Shown here in pieces: positions 35,996-46,400 of a stretch of DNA of 64,000 bases. The DNA lies in NCBI GenBank assembly GCA_020636325.1, contig JACJYC010000003.1, forward strand, positions 558,001 through 622,000, written 5' to 3'. This DNA is from Lewinellaceae bacterium (GTDB lineage Bacteria > Bacteroidota > Bacteroidia > Chitinophagales > Saprospiraceae). The notes beneath the pieces are model-generated. The model was not told where the DNA came from. It did no database searches and worked only from the letters and a program-made list of their open reading frames with translations. A program made the position numbers and the translations under genes. Each line of letters opens with the position of its first letter. Position 1 is the stretch's first letter.

Positions 35996-38206
35996 ATGGA
36001 CAACAACTACTACAAATTTAGAGTATGGATCGGAATAGCAGCATTGACGGTTGCTATCCCAGCCGGTATAGCGCAAAAGAACACTTTCGAATCGGACCCC
36101 AAGATAAGCAAAGTTGAAATAAATGCCATCAGGGAAACGCCCTCCCTCATCGTTTTTGACTGGCAGGCGCAGGACGCCTACACAGAAAAAGATGTTCGCC
36201 CGCTGTTGCAGCGGTTTTTCAAGCTGGCGCCGGGTCAGTGCGAACTGGGTTCTGTAAAACGGACAGAACACGTTGCCGGAGCCGGATTTGAGCGATTCCA
36301 GCAATATTATAAAGGCATCCGGGTTGAGCACGGGCAGCTCACTGCCTTCACCCGGAAAGGCCTGCTGATTTCGCTGAACGGAGAATTTTATGACCTCCGC
36401 AACCTCGACACCAGACCGGTACTGACCGAAAAACAGGCGCTTGAGCTGGCGTTTAAATCCATTGGCGCTTCCGAATACGTATATGAATATGTCAATAAGT
36501 TCAGAAATGGGATAAATGCGCCCAAAATAGCCGATAAGCTCAACGAGCTTTACGACAACTACCAGCCCAAGGGCGAATTGGTCATTGTCGATGATTATTC
36601 CACGCCGGAATCCGACCCGGCCCTGGCCTATAAGTTCAATATTTATGCCAGCGAGCCGCTTTCCCGGGATTGGGTCTATGTCAACGCCCAATCCGGCAAG
36701 ATCATGCTTAAGGACGCGATCATCAAACATGCCGGCGCCACGGTCAACACGCGTTACAGCGGGCAGCAAACCATACAGACAACGGCCAGGACCGGCCTGA
36801 ACCCAAGCCCCCAATACCTGCTTGATTTCGGTTATTACGTCCTGCGCGATCAGACCCGCGGCGGCGGCGTGAATACCCTCGACATGAACGGCCTGGGCGG
36901 AGCGCCCATTTCGGTGCCGCTGCTCTATAATCTTGCCGCTGAATGCGTCGATGACGATAACTCCTGGACGACCGCCGAACACGTTCGCGATCCGGCGCCC
37001 ACCATCCTGGAAGCTGTGAATGACGATATTGCCTGGGATGCCCACTTCGGCGCATCGATGGTATACGATTACTGGAAACAGCGCCACAACCGGCTCAGTT
37101 TTGACGGGAATAACGGCGCCATTAACAGCTACGTACACTACGGCGTCGGTTATGACAATGCTTTCTGGGATGGCGCAGAGATGACCTACGGAGACGGCAG
37201 CTATCAGGATTTCGGGTTTACCCAGATCGGCAGCTTCAGCCCGCTGACCTCCATGGATGTGTGCGCGCATGAGATCGGTCACGGCGTCTGCGAACATACG
37301 GCCAACCTGGTCTACGAGCGCGAATCCGGCGCAATGAATGAAGGCTTCAGCGATATCTGGGCCGCATGTGTCGAAGCTTATGTTCTCCAGCGTTTTCCGG
37401 GTAAATCACTGGATTATAACCCATGGGGTATCGGCGAGCAAATCGACCAAAGCAACGGTTTCAACAACCTGGATCAGGCTTTGCGCTGGATGGACGACCC
37501 CAAACGGGCGAGCAACCCCGATACCTACGGCGGTGATTTCTGGACCGCTCCGGACTGCGGCACCCCGAACCTGGTCAACGACTATTGCGGCGTCCACTCC
37601 AACAGCGGCTTGCTGAACAAATGGTTTTACCTGCTGACGGCCGGATCGGGCAACGCCCCCGATGACGGCGTGAATGACAACGGCGATGCCTATACTGTTT
37701 CCGGCCTTGGTTTTACACGCTCAGAACTGATCGCCTTCGGTACGGAGATCATGCTTTCTCCCAACGCTACTTTCGCGGAAGCCCGGGCGGCTTCGATCGC
37801 CTATGCCCAGGCGGTTTACGGCGTTTGCTCGCCGGAGGAAGAAGCCACCACCAATGCCTGGTTCGGTGTTGGGGTAGGAGCGGCATTCGGTTGCGAAGGC
37901 GCCAGGAGCCTGATCAATCCGGTGGTCAACAATATGGGATCCGCAACGGTCTACCCGAACCCCGCAAACGACCGGGTCTTCGTCGTAATCCCGAACACAG
38001 ATGCCGAAGCCGGAGTTCAATTGAAAATATTCGATTCTGCAGGACGTCCGCTGATCACCAAATCCGTTGAGGGAACCATTCCCGGGCAATCTGTTGAAAT
38101 TCCGGTAGCCGATGTCCCCGCAGGATTGTATTGGATCGGCCTGTACGATGCCCGGGGCGCTGCAATGCCGGGTACCGCCCAAAAATTATTGATCAATCGT
38201 AAATAA
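35996..38206 (+). CDS. Secreted M4 (thermolysin-like) metalloprotease with type IX sorting tail
   Basis: 736 residues. Signal peptide VWIGIAALTVAIPAGIAQ follows a short charged start. An FTP/PepSY-type propeptide covers about residues 30-225 (YYKGIRVEHGQLTAF). The catalytic domain has the zinc motif HEIGH at H425-E426-H429 and the third ligand E449 in GAMNEGFSDIWAAC; the acid-base histidine is probably in VHSNSGLLNKWFYLL. The C-terminal 85 residues (VYPNPANDRVFVVI to QKLLINRK) are a type A type IX secretion signal, which is removed on export. It degrades external proteins. A strong terminator follows. Confidence 0.94.
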   Translation: MDNNYYKFRVWIGIAALTVAIPAGIAQKNTFESDPKISKVEINAIRETPSLIVFDWQAQDAYTEKDVRPLLQRFFKLAPGQCELGSVKRTEHVAGAGFERFQQYYKGIRVEHGQLTAFTRKGLLISLNGEFYDLRNLDTRPVLTEKQALELAFKSIGASEYVYEYVNKFRNGINAPKIADKLNELYDNYQPKGELVIVDDYSTPESDPALAYKFNIYASEPLSRDWVYVNAQSGKIMLKDAIIKHAGATVNTRYSGQQTIQTTARTGLNPSPQYLLDFGYYVLRDQTRGGGVNTLDMNGLGGAPISVPLLYNLAAECVDDDNSWTTAEHVRDPAPTILEAVNDDIAWDAHFGASMVYDYWKQRHNRLSFDGNNGAINSYVHYGVGYDNAFWDGAEMTYGDGSYQDFGFTQIGSFSPLTSMDVCAHEIGHGVCEHTANLVYERESGAMNEGFSDIWAACVEAYVLQRFPGKSLDYNPWGIGEQIDQSNGFNNLDQALRWMDDPKRASNPDTYGGDFWTAPDCGTPNLVNDYCGVHSNSGLLNKWFYLLTAGSGNAPDDGVNDNGDAYTVSGLGFTRSELIAFGTEIMLSPNATFAEARAASIAYAQAVYGVCSPEEEATTNAWFGVGVGAAFGCEGARSLINPVVNNMGSATVYPNPANDRVFVVIPNTDAEAGVQLKIFDSAGRPLITKSVEGTIPGQSVEIPVADVPAGLYWIGLYDARGAAMPGTAQKLLINRK

Positions 38207-38274
38207 GGACAATTAAACACAAAAACTGAACGACAGAAAAAAAATTAGTAAGGAGTGACCTTTTAGGTCTTGAG

Positions 38275-38308
38275 CAGCGCCGGAACACGGATCGGCGCTG
38301 TTTTTTTT
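38275..38308 (+). terminator. Intrinsic terminator after the M4 protease gene
   Basis: CAGCGCCG pairs with CGGCGCTG across a 10-base loop and is followed directly by T8. A small GACC-ttttA-GGTC hairpin precedes it. It starts 69 bases after the stop codon. Confidence 0.88.
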
Positions 38309-38501
38309 ATTCCCACCGTTTCCCTGCCAGGCACCGGCAGATCTCTTCCAGGCTTGTCCGATCTCACTCAAATAGGGCCGTTCCGGGTCCCGATCAGCAA
38401 CCATGAATTACTTTACCAGAAAATCGAAAGGCCTGCTGGTAAATCGGCAGGTTATTTTGCAGCGGTGCAAAAGGCCGCAAGGCGCTGCTTGTGGCGGACT
38501 T

Positions 38502-38538
38502 AAAAAAAGAAAACCGGTGAAGGATTCTCCACCGGTTT
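38502..38538 (-). terminator. Terminator-like hairpin, minus strand
   Basis: AAACCGGTG (38511-38519) pairs with CACCGGTTT (38530-38538). On the minus strand the stem is followed by TTC and then T7. No minus-strand protein gene feeds into it directly, because the lamin-tail gene has its own terminator upstream, which hints at a separate transcript from about 38.8 kb. Confidence 0.6.
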
Positions 38539-38880
38539 CATTCACATTAACACTCGATTTAAGGTGAACTATTAACTACCTGCACATTTGCTTTTATACT
38601 CTCAATTAAACCTGATTTGCATAGAAAAGGCGTTCAACAGAAGAAATGGCCGCCAGGCAAACCACCTGGCGCCACTTCTTCACATCGCCATGTGTAAAAA
38701 CGTAATAAAAGCTTTATGGGTAATTGGCAGGGCTTGGGCTAAAGGCCGGCAAGCCGCTCGATTATTTACGACTTGCCGGCAAAAGAGGGACTAAGTTTCT
38801 CCGAATGATTCAAAAGTAGTTTCTGTGGCGTTGTCATTGATACCCACAAGATACCCCTGTTTACCCGGCCCGGCGCCGGT

Positions 38881-38920
38881 ATCTGATATGCATCAACTTA
38901 CCGGAAAAAAAATACTCCGG
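38881..38920. repeat. 40-base segment, copy A (copy B at 40339-40378)
   Basis: Both copies begin ATCTGATAT and end ACCGG followed by eight A and TACTCCGG or TGCTCCGG. They align without gaps at 32 of 40 positions. Both lie just downstream of minus-strand genes for type IX secreted proteins. Confidence 0.6.
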
Positions 38921-38957
38921 TCATTGATAGCCGGGAAATCCCCGCAGGTGCAGCCAT

Positions 38958-38992
38958 AAAAAAGCCGCTTTGGAAACCTTTTCCAAAGCGGC
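38958..38992 (-). terminator. Terminator of the lamin-tail protein gene
   Basis: GCCGCTTTGGAAA and TTTCCAAAGCGGC form a perfect 13-bp stem with a three-base loop. On the minus strand it is followed by T6. It begins 28 bases after the stop codon and also has T-rich sequence on the other side. Confidence 0.88.
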
Positions 38993-39019
38993 CATTTTTA
39001 GAGCTAAGGGCTTTCTGAA

Positions 39020-39901
39020 TCAGTTCTTGATCACTTGCTTGGTGAAGACCTTGCCGTCGATATTGAACCGGAGATAGTACTGTCCGGCAGGCAATCTTGA
39101 GCAGTCCATATAGGCTTGGTCATCTCCGGCGGCAACCTGGGTATGCTGGATCAATCGTCCGAACCCGTCGCGGAGTTCCACGGCGCCGTCCAGTACGACA
39201 GGCCGCTCAAAGCGGATGTTCATGGCGCCGATGATCGGGTTGGGATAAACCTCCGTACCGTCGCTGCCGATCGGTACGGCATTGATCACGTCACCGGATT
39301 GGCCGTCATCTTTCCAGAAGAGCAACCCGCCGATCAGTTGGAAGATCTGCAGCGTATTCACCTGCCCCGGGGTACTGTTGAACAGCGGGAGCCCCCAGAT
39401 GAAGTCGAGCAGATCAATGCCGATGCCTTTGAGCTGGAGCGATTTGTTCGGACTGGTCTGCTTGCCGATATTATCCGATGACATACCGCTTGCGGGGCCT
39501 TCAACGGCGTTGATGGTCAGCGGCTGACCGGAAGGCGTATCTCCGTAACTGGAGAATTGCTCAACCTCACCGTTCGGCCTTACCAATGCGGCGCCGCCCC
39601 GGTTGGTCTGGCCGGAGTTCAACTGCTCCACTTCGTACCAAATGGTACCATGGCCGTTTTGCTGGTCGGGAACGGTACTGGATGAGTTCAGGCTTTTCGA
39701 ACTCTGCACGCTGCCGTCCGGATTATAGAAATACAGCATCCAACCGTTGAGGTCGGTTCCTGATTCACCGGCGATCTCAACCCCGCGTGAACTTGGGTTA
39801 GTGGCCAGGTAATTGATCTCGTTGATAAACGTGGTTTGGGCAAAACAGGCAGTAATGCCCGCAACCAGGAAGGTCAGGAAGGAGATAAACGTTTTTTTCA
39901 T
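39020..39901 (-). CDS. Secreted lamin-tail-domain protein with type IX sorting tail
   Basis: 293 residues from the ATG at 39901. Signal peptide MKKTFISFLTFLVAGITACF precedes TTFINEINYLATNPSSRGVE and AGESGTDLNGWMLYFYN, which match the lamin-tail (LTD) Ig-like fold used in many bacterial surface proteins. The C-terminal 75 residues, VYPNPIIGAMNIRFERPVVL to KVFTKQVIKN, are a type A type IX sorting domain, so the protein is exported across the outer membrane and anchored or released. No enzyme motif is seen. The open frame extends to 39922 only through a TTG. Confidence 0.85.
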   Translation of the reverse strand: MKKTFISFLTFLVAGITACFAQTTFINEINYLATNPSSRGVEIAGESGTDLNGWMLYFYNPDGSVQSSKSLNSSSTVPDQQNGHGTIWYEVEQLNSGQTNRGGAALVRPNGEVEQFSSYGDTPSGQPLTINAVEGPASGMSSDNIGKQTSPNKSLQLKGIGIDLLDFIWGLPLFNSTPGQVNTLQIFQLIGGLLFWKDDGQSGDVINAVPIGSDGTEVYPNPIIGAMNIRFERPVVLDGAVELRDGFGRLIQHTQVAAGDDQAYMDCSRLPAGQYYLRFNIDGKVFTKQVIKN

Positions 39902-40338
39902 GGCGAAAATTTGAGTATTCAAAAAACCTTTGCCGGGGCAAAGGATGGGTCATACACTGAAGCAGCAATGAAAATTGCAGCAAATTCAGGGCATTCAGCC
40001 TTTCGTACTTCAAACCGGTTAAGTGATTGGACGGACAGAGCGTTTACGATTGGAATTTTGCGGATTTCATAAGAACATTCTGCCTGTCAAGATAGACAGT
40101 TTTTCAGACTTAATTAAGATTTGATCCAAATAAAAAGAACACTGACAGGTAAATATGCGCCGGAACTGGTTTGTGGTCCCGGCGCAGCTTGCAATTGCAC
40201 GGTATTACATGATTTCAGGCGAAAGGATTTCAAAAGCCGCCAAGCTGAATGGGCATTGGCGGCATTTCTAAAAGCAGTATTTGTGTATTTGTAGAACTAT
40301 TTACAAAAAAAGGGGGTTTGACCGATACCTGTCGCCGC

Positions 40339-40378
40339 ATCTGATATTCTCCGCATAACCGGAAAAAAAATGCTCCGG
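40339..40378. repeat. 40-base segment, copy B (copy A at 38881-38920)
   Basis: Matches copy A at 32 of 40 positions without gaps. Here the A-run is the T-tract of the adhesin terminator on the minus strand, so this copy overlaps a working terminator. Confidence 0.6.
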
Positions 40379-40400
40379 CCCGCGTTCGCGGGCCGGAGCA
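40363..40400 (-). terminator. Strong terminator of the giant adhesin gene
   Basis: TGCTCCGGCCCGCG pairs perfectly over 14 bases with CGCGGGCCGGAGCA around a minimal loop, and is followed on the minus strand by T8. It lies 24 bases beyond the stop codon. Confidence 0.93.
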
Positions 40401-40423
40401 TTCCGTCTTTAGGATAAGGAACC

Positions 40424-43400
40424 TTATTTCAGCAGGTTGACGTCTCCTTTATACAGGATGACCTCTCCATCCGTAAATTCGATCTCGGCAAAATAAACGT
40501 ATACGCCGGGATTCATAGGCCTGCTCCGGTGCTTGCCGTCCCAGCCGTAGCCTGGGTCATTCGGTTGGAAATCATACAACTCCATCATGTTTTCACCCCA
40601 ACGGTTGAAGATCAGGAAGGATTTGATCCTGGTAACGGAGTTATCCCTCGCCTGGATATAAAAAATATCATTGAATCCGTCATTGTTGGGCGAAAAAGCG
40701 CTCGGTATGTAAACAGGCCGCACCTTCCGGACAAAAATGGTCTCGTCGTCCGAATCGCTGCACCCGTTTTCATCAACAATTGTCACAGAAAACTGGGTCG
40801 TCTCCGTTGGCATGACCGAAATGGAGGTCGGGTTATTGCCCAATGCCAGGGAATCGGGTTTCCAGATGATCGTATCCAGCACCACATTCGGATCAAAAAC
40901 GGCCCTGAGTGTGATTTCATCCCCGTTCTCGATGGTATTCTGCCCCGCTTCCAGGTCCGTTACCAGGGTAACCGTCAATTCCTCCGGTTGGGTGAGATTG
41001 ATGGACACCTCCGATGAGCAACCGTTTTGGTCCCGAACCACCACGGTGTAGGCCGCAGGGCCAAGGAAGGCGAAATGCGTCTGTGCATTGAAAGGACCGC
41101 CGTTGAAGCTGAACTGGTAGGGCGGCGTTCCGCCCTGAACCCCATCTACCGTTATCGCGCCGTCGTTTGCCTGGAAGCAGCTGATCTGCGAAATGGAGAG
41201 CGAGGCCACAGGCGAGGCATTTTCGGAAGTAACCTCTACAGAGTCCGTTGAAGAACAGCCCAGGTCATTGGTCACGGTCAGCGTGTAAACGCCGGCCTGA
41301 CTGACATCGATCAGCGGGCTGGTCGGGTCCGAGATGACCACGTCCGGATCGCTGGAGGACCAGGCATACGTTATGCCGTTACCGGACGAACTGTTGCCGC
41401 CCAGGCTAACCAGGCTGATGTCGCAGGTCAGCAACTGATCCTCTCCGGCCACGGCTTTCGGCGTCGGCTCAATGATCACAGTGACCGTTGTTTCGTCATC
41501 CGGACAAGGGTCGCCCGCATCCAGGTGGTACAGGAAGGTGTAGGTTGCAGGGAGTTGGTTGACCGGGTTGAACGTACCGCCGGCTGGATTGAAAGCGCCG
41601 CCCGTCGACCGCACGGCGGAGGTTTCCGTCCATACGCCTCCGGTTTGCGCACCTTCAAGCAGGTCACTCAAAACAACGGTCTGTCCTTCGCCCTGACAGA
41701 AGCGAACGGGTTCCTTGGCTGTGCCCGCGTCAACGGATTGATTGACCGTCAGGTCCCAGGCGGCATTGCCCGGATAGGTACAATTCGCATCGCTCAGGTC
41801 CAGGATGGAGATGACGACCAATGAGATATTGTCCGTCACGTTATTGAACGGCACAACCCCGTTGTCCGAGAGCGTTATGGGCGCTTGCTGTGCTCCGTTG
41901 ATGGAATAGGTAACCTCAAACGGCCCGGCGCTTGCGGTATTGAAATCAAAAGTCAGCTGAGTTGAACTGCCTTCGCATAAGGTAACGGAAGGGGAGAGGT
42001 TCAGGCTCAGCGGCAGACAGTTGTTGGCTATGCAGGTGGCTGAGCCCGGCGAACTGTTGCCGCAGGCGCCGCTGCCGGTCGCCACGACCTGTATCGTGAT
42101 TTCCTGGTTGGGCGTCAGGTTGTCGATGGTATAAGTCGTATCGGCAAGCACGCCCTGCGGACCATCCACGACGGTCACCACATACCCTTGTGCGCCCGCT
42201 ACCGGGTGCCAGCCGTAGGTGATGCTGCTGGTGCTGGTTTCCAGGCAGAAGACCTGGGGCGTGGTTAACGGCGCCTCGATGTCGACTGTGGCCGTAAATG
42301 CAGCGGATACGCAACCGTTTTCGGTTACGGTCAGCGAAATGGTTTTGGCGCCTGCCGTCGGCCAGGAGACGGCATAAGGCCCCTGGCCGGTTCCGCTGGC
42401 GACGGTCCCCCCGTCGAAATTCCAGTCGTAAACTGCGCCCGCGCCGGCAGCGCCGTCAAACGTCACCATAACATCCTGCCCGGCACACGCAGGGCCGGCT
42501 GCCGTAAAGGAAGCCACAGGTACCGGATTGACCGAAATATCGAGGTCGGCTGAATACGAGCATACGCCTTCCACATAGGTCGCCGTCACCGTTGTTGTGC
42601 CGGAAACCATGGCCGGATCAAAAGTGCCTGACGGGTCGGTCACGCCGGTTCCGGCCCAGGTCAGGGTTCCGCCGCCCGCTCCGCCGGTAATGTTCGCCGT
42701 CAGGGTTTGTATGTCGCTGTCAGCGCACAGCGCTCCGGGGGACTGAGGCGTTACCGTGATCGAGGGACAGGGATCTGCCGAACAGGTTTGCTCGGTCATG
42801 GACGGGCCGCAAATATTGGCTGTTTGAGCCGTCACGACAATGGTAGCCGTCTCCTCCGGCATCAGCCCCGTAATGAGGTAGCTGGTGCCGTTTTGCGTAC
42901 CGGTCTGACCGGTCAGTACTTCAACCGTATAGCCGGTAGCGCCGGTCACCGCCGGCCAGGTGAAATTGATGGAAGTCGTAGTGGTCTCGCAGCTGATCAC
43001 CGGCGCTGCAATGGGCTCGGCCACCTCCACAGCTACGCTGGAGCTGATGGACGGGCAGTTGTTTTCAATCACCACGAGCTCAATATTCTTGACCCCGCCG
43101 GTCGGCCAGCTGATCGTATACGGACCGGAGCCGGTTCCGCTGACCACTGTTCCGCCGTCGAAATCCCAGTTGTAGGTAGCCCCGGGGTCGGCGCCGCCGG
43201 TATAGGTAACGGTGATGGGATCGCCCGCGCAAACGGACTGATCTGCCGTGAACGTCGAAGAGGGCTGCTCATTCACCACAATGGTAATGGACACATTATA
43301 GGGGCAGTTCCCCTGTTGGTATCTGAAGGTGATGATGTGGCTTCCCGGGCCTGCGGCAGAAGGCGTGAAAACCCCTTGCGGGCTGACGCCGGTGCCGGTC

Positions 43401-46400
43401 CAGCTTTCGGCGCCGGTGCCGTCTCCGCCGGTAACGGTTCCGTTCAGGTTAATGGCTGTTGCGGAAGCATCCAGACAGATCGGCGCTACCGGATCGATCG
43501 CCAGGGTGATGTCCGGGCAGTCTTCGGCGGTGCAGGAACCCATGCCTACGCTGTTGCCGCAGGGGCCGTTGCCGAGCGCCGTAACCTGGATTTCGACCAT
43601 ATCACCGGGCACCAGTCCGGTCACGGTATAGGTGTTGCCGCTTTGGACGCCGGCCGGGCCGCTGAGCACGGTGACCTGGTATCCGGTCGCACCCGGTACG
43701 TCAGCCCAGCTGAATTCAATGGATGAAGGGCTTGGGATGCAACTGACGACAGGCTCCGGCATCGGATTCTGAATGGTAATATTCTGACTGAACACCGCGG
43801 AGGTGCAACCGTTTTCCGTTACGGTCAGGGTCACGGTTTTTTGACCGGCGGTTGCCCAGGTAACATCAATCGGGCCGGCGCCTGAATTGGGGTTGGCTGT
43901 GCCGCCGTTGAAATTCCAGGTAAAGGTCGCCGTATTCGGATCGCTTACGGTACCGTTGAAGGTGATGGTCACCGGCTGGTTGATGCAGGCGGGCGATTGC
44001 GAGAACGTAAACCCTGCCACCGGAATGGCAAAGACCTGAACAACGATATCCTCGCTTTCGGTACACGGGCCTTCCGCATACGTAACCGTGAGGGTATGGT
44101 TGCCTGCACCCGCCGTCTGCGGATTGAAGGAATTGCCGGTCACACCCGGTCCGCTCCAGGTCATGGCGCCTCCGCCGGTTCCGCCGGTCACTGTGGCCGC
44201 CAGCGTAACCGGCGGAGAGGAAGCGCCCAGGCAGATCGGATCGACCGGGGTAATATCAAATACGAAATCCGGGCAGGGCAATGCGCTGCAGGTGAAATTG
44301 CTGGAAACAGAACCGCAAGGGTCATCCGTTTCCGCGACCACCTGAATTTCGACCGATTGGCCGGGTGTGAGCCCTGTAACGGTATAGGTGTTGCCGTTGA
44401 GGGTACCGGTGGGGCCTGAAATGACGTTGACGGTGAATCCGGTCGATCCGGCAACGGGGCCCCAGGTGAATTCAACGGAAGTGGTTGTGGCATTGCCGCA
44501 TGCGATTGCCGGCGGCGTAAGCGCGTCGGTAATGTCGATGGAGGCGCTGGCGGTCTCGGATGTGCAGCCGTTCTCCGTAACGCTGACGGTAACCGTTTTG
44601 GGGCCGGACGCAGTCCAGCTGACCTGATGCGGGCCGGGGCCGGTACCGGGATCGGCAATACCGCCGCCGAAATCCCAGGTGTAGGTAGCGCCGGCGCCTG
44701 CCGTTCCGGTAAAGGTCACGGTTGTGGACTGGTTATTGCAGATCTGCGCGTCGGCGATGGAAAGGCCGGCGGTCGGGATGTCGAATATCCGGATAACGGT
44801 GGTATCCGTGTAAACGCAAAGCCCTTCTGCGTGGGTAAAAATGATCTGGTGGTTGCCGACACCGGCCGTATCAACATTAAATATACCGGTTGCCGGGTTG
44901 GTGATGCCGGGGCCGCTCCAGCTATCTGTTCCGGCCATGCCGCCGGTAATGGTTGCTTCCAGGTCGATCACCGGAAGCCCGGCCTCAAAACAGATATCTG
45001 CCACCGGTGTGATGGCGATCGTTTCCATGGGGCAGTCTACGGAATTGCAGGTGATGGTGGTCGACGGGTTCGGGCAGGCCGGGTTCGGGCTGATCGCCAC
45101 AACGGTGATGCTTACCGGCGTACCGGGTGCAAGGCCCGTAACCGAGTAGGTGGTGCCGGTCAGGGTCCCGGTCTGGCCGCTGTTGACCGTAACATTATAG
45201 CCGGTTGCTCCGGTGACGGCAGGCCAGGTAAATGACACGGAATTTGGCGTTGCTGCGCCGCAACTGACAACAGGCGCGGTGATGGGGTCTACCACCGTTA
45301 TGGTGACTTCGGCATCATCTGAACAGCCGGCCAGGTTGGTGCCCAGAACCGAGACGATGGTCGTGGTCATGGGCGTAATGGTGATGGAAGGCGTGTTGTT
45401 GGCGCCGGTGCTCCAGCTGTATGAGTTTGCCCCGACCCCGGTCAGCGTAACCGATTCGCCTTTGCAGATGGTGGTAGCAGAGGCGTTGATGGAAACGGTA
45501 GGAGAGGGGTCGATATAAATATCCAGTAAACCTTCCGCCTGGCAACCGTTGGCGTCCTGGCCGAAGATCTGGGACTGGAACGGCCCGGGTTGGTCGATGA
45601 CAAAGAATCTCGGGTTGTCCGACAGGCCGTCTTCCCAGAAATAGGACTGCGCACCGCTGGCGGTCACGGTTATCGTGCTGCCCACGCACCAGGTGCCCTG
45701 TACATCCAGGGTGATCTCCGACAACGGATTGACGGTGATCACCAGGTCGTCAGTGGCTTCGCAGCCATTGACATCGGTAGCCACCGCCTGGATGGTGATC
45801 GGACTGTCGGCCAGGTCGGTCTGCGTGAACGTATAGTCAAACGGGTTGCTGGTGCCAAGCACCTGACCGGTATTGGTATTGATCCACTGAACGCTGGTAA
45901 TGCCGGTACCGAGGGCGGCAAATTCAACGCTGGCGCCTACGCATACCGATGTCTGGCTGGCCTGCGCCTCAATGAAGAAATCGACGAATTGGGCGTTGAC
46001 GGTCTGCGGTTCCGACTGGCATCCGTCCACCGTAACCACGAGCGTGTAGGTGCCGGCCTGGGTCGGATGGACGACCTGACCGTTCTGGTTGAACCCTCCC
46101 GGGCCGGTCCAGTGGTATTGAATATTCGACCCAAAGCCGTCGGTACTGCCGGTGAGGGTGAACGGATTGCCCGGGCAGGGGGTATCCGCATCAGGGAAGG
46201 CCTGCGGCGGGTCTCCGTCCGTGATGACCACCGGCTGCGGGTTGACGCTGAGGTTGCAACCGCTCGCGATATCAACAGCTACAATACTGTAACTGCCCGT
46301 AGCCAGGTTATTGAGGTCGACAATATTGCTGGTAGGCGGTATGGTGGTGATGGGTGTGGATCCGTTATTATAGAAAACATAGTACTGGTAAGTGCCGCCG

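Larger units (their letters stand above)
38207..39019. other. Hairpin-rich non-coding region
   Basis: 813 bases with no convincing protein frame; a 68-codon frame at 38588-38794 looks random. It contains the M4 terminator (38275-38308), a minus-strand terminator-like hairpin with a T-run at 38502-38538, a hairpin of CGCCAGG/CCTGGCG near 38653-38673, a 9-bp GCCGGCAAG/CTTGCCGGC hairpin near 38743-38780, a minus-strand -7 element TACTTTTG at 38818-38811, a 40-base segment repeated at 40339-40378, and the terminator of the lamin-tail gene (38964-38992). Confidence 0.65.
39902..40423. other. Non-coding gap with several hairpins
   Basis: About 520 bases upstream of the lamin-tail gene and downstream of the giant adhesin gene. 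Besides the adhesin terminator and copy B of the 40-base segment, it has hairpins GCGCCGG/CCGGCGC near 40155-40190 and GCCGCCAA/TTGGCGGC near 40235-40263. No coding frame is supported. Confidence 0.6.

Noticed and set aside
38588..38794. 68-codon frame downstream of the M4 protease
   Set aside because: No family features, no clear ribosome binding site, and it crosses two hairpins of a likely non-coding region.
42707..43726. Long plus-strand frames opposite the giant adhesin (also 45590-46744)
   Set aside because: The minus strand has a continuous 2369-codon frame with recognisable FN3, PKD and CHU_C domains; the opposite frames have repetitive, unnatural composition.
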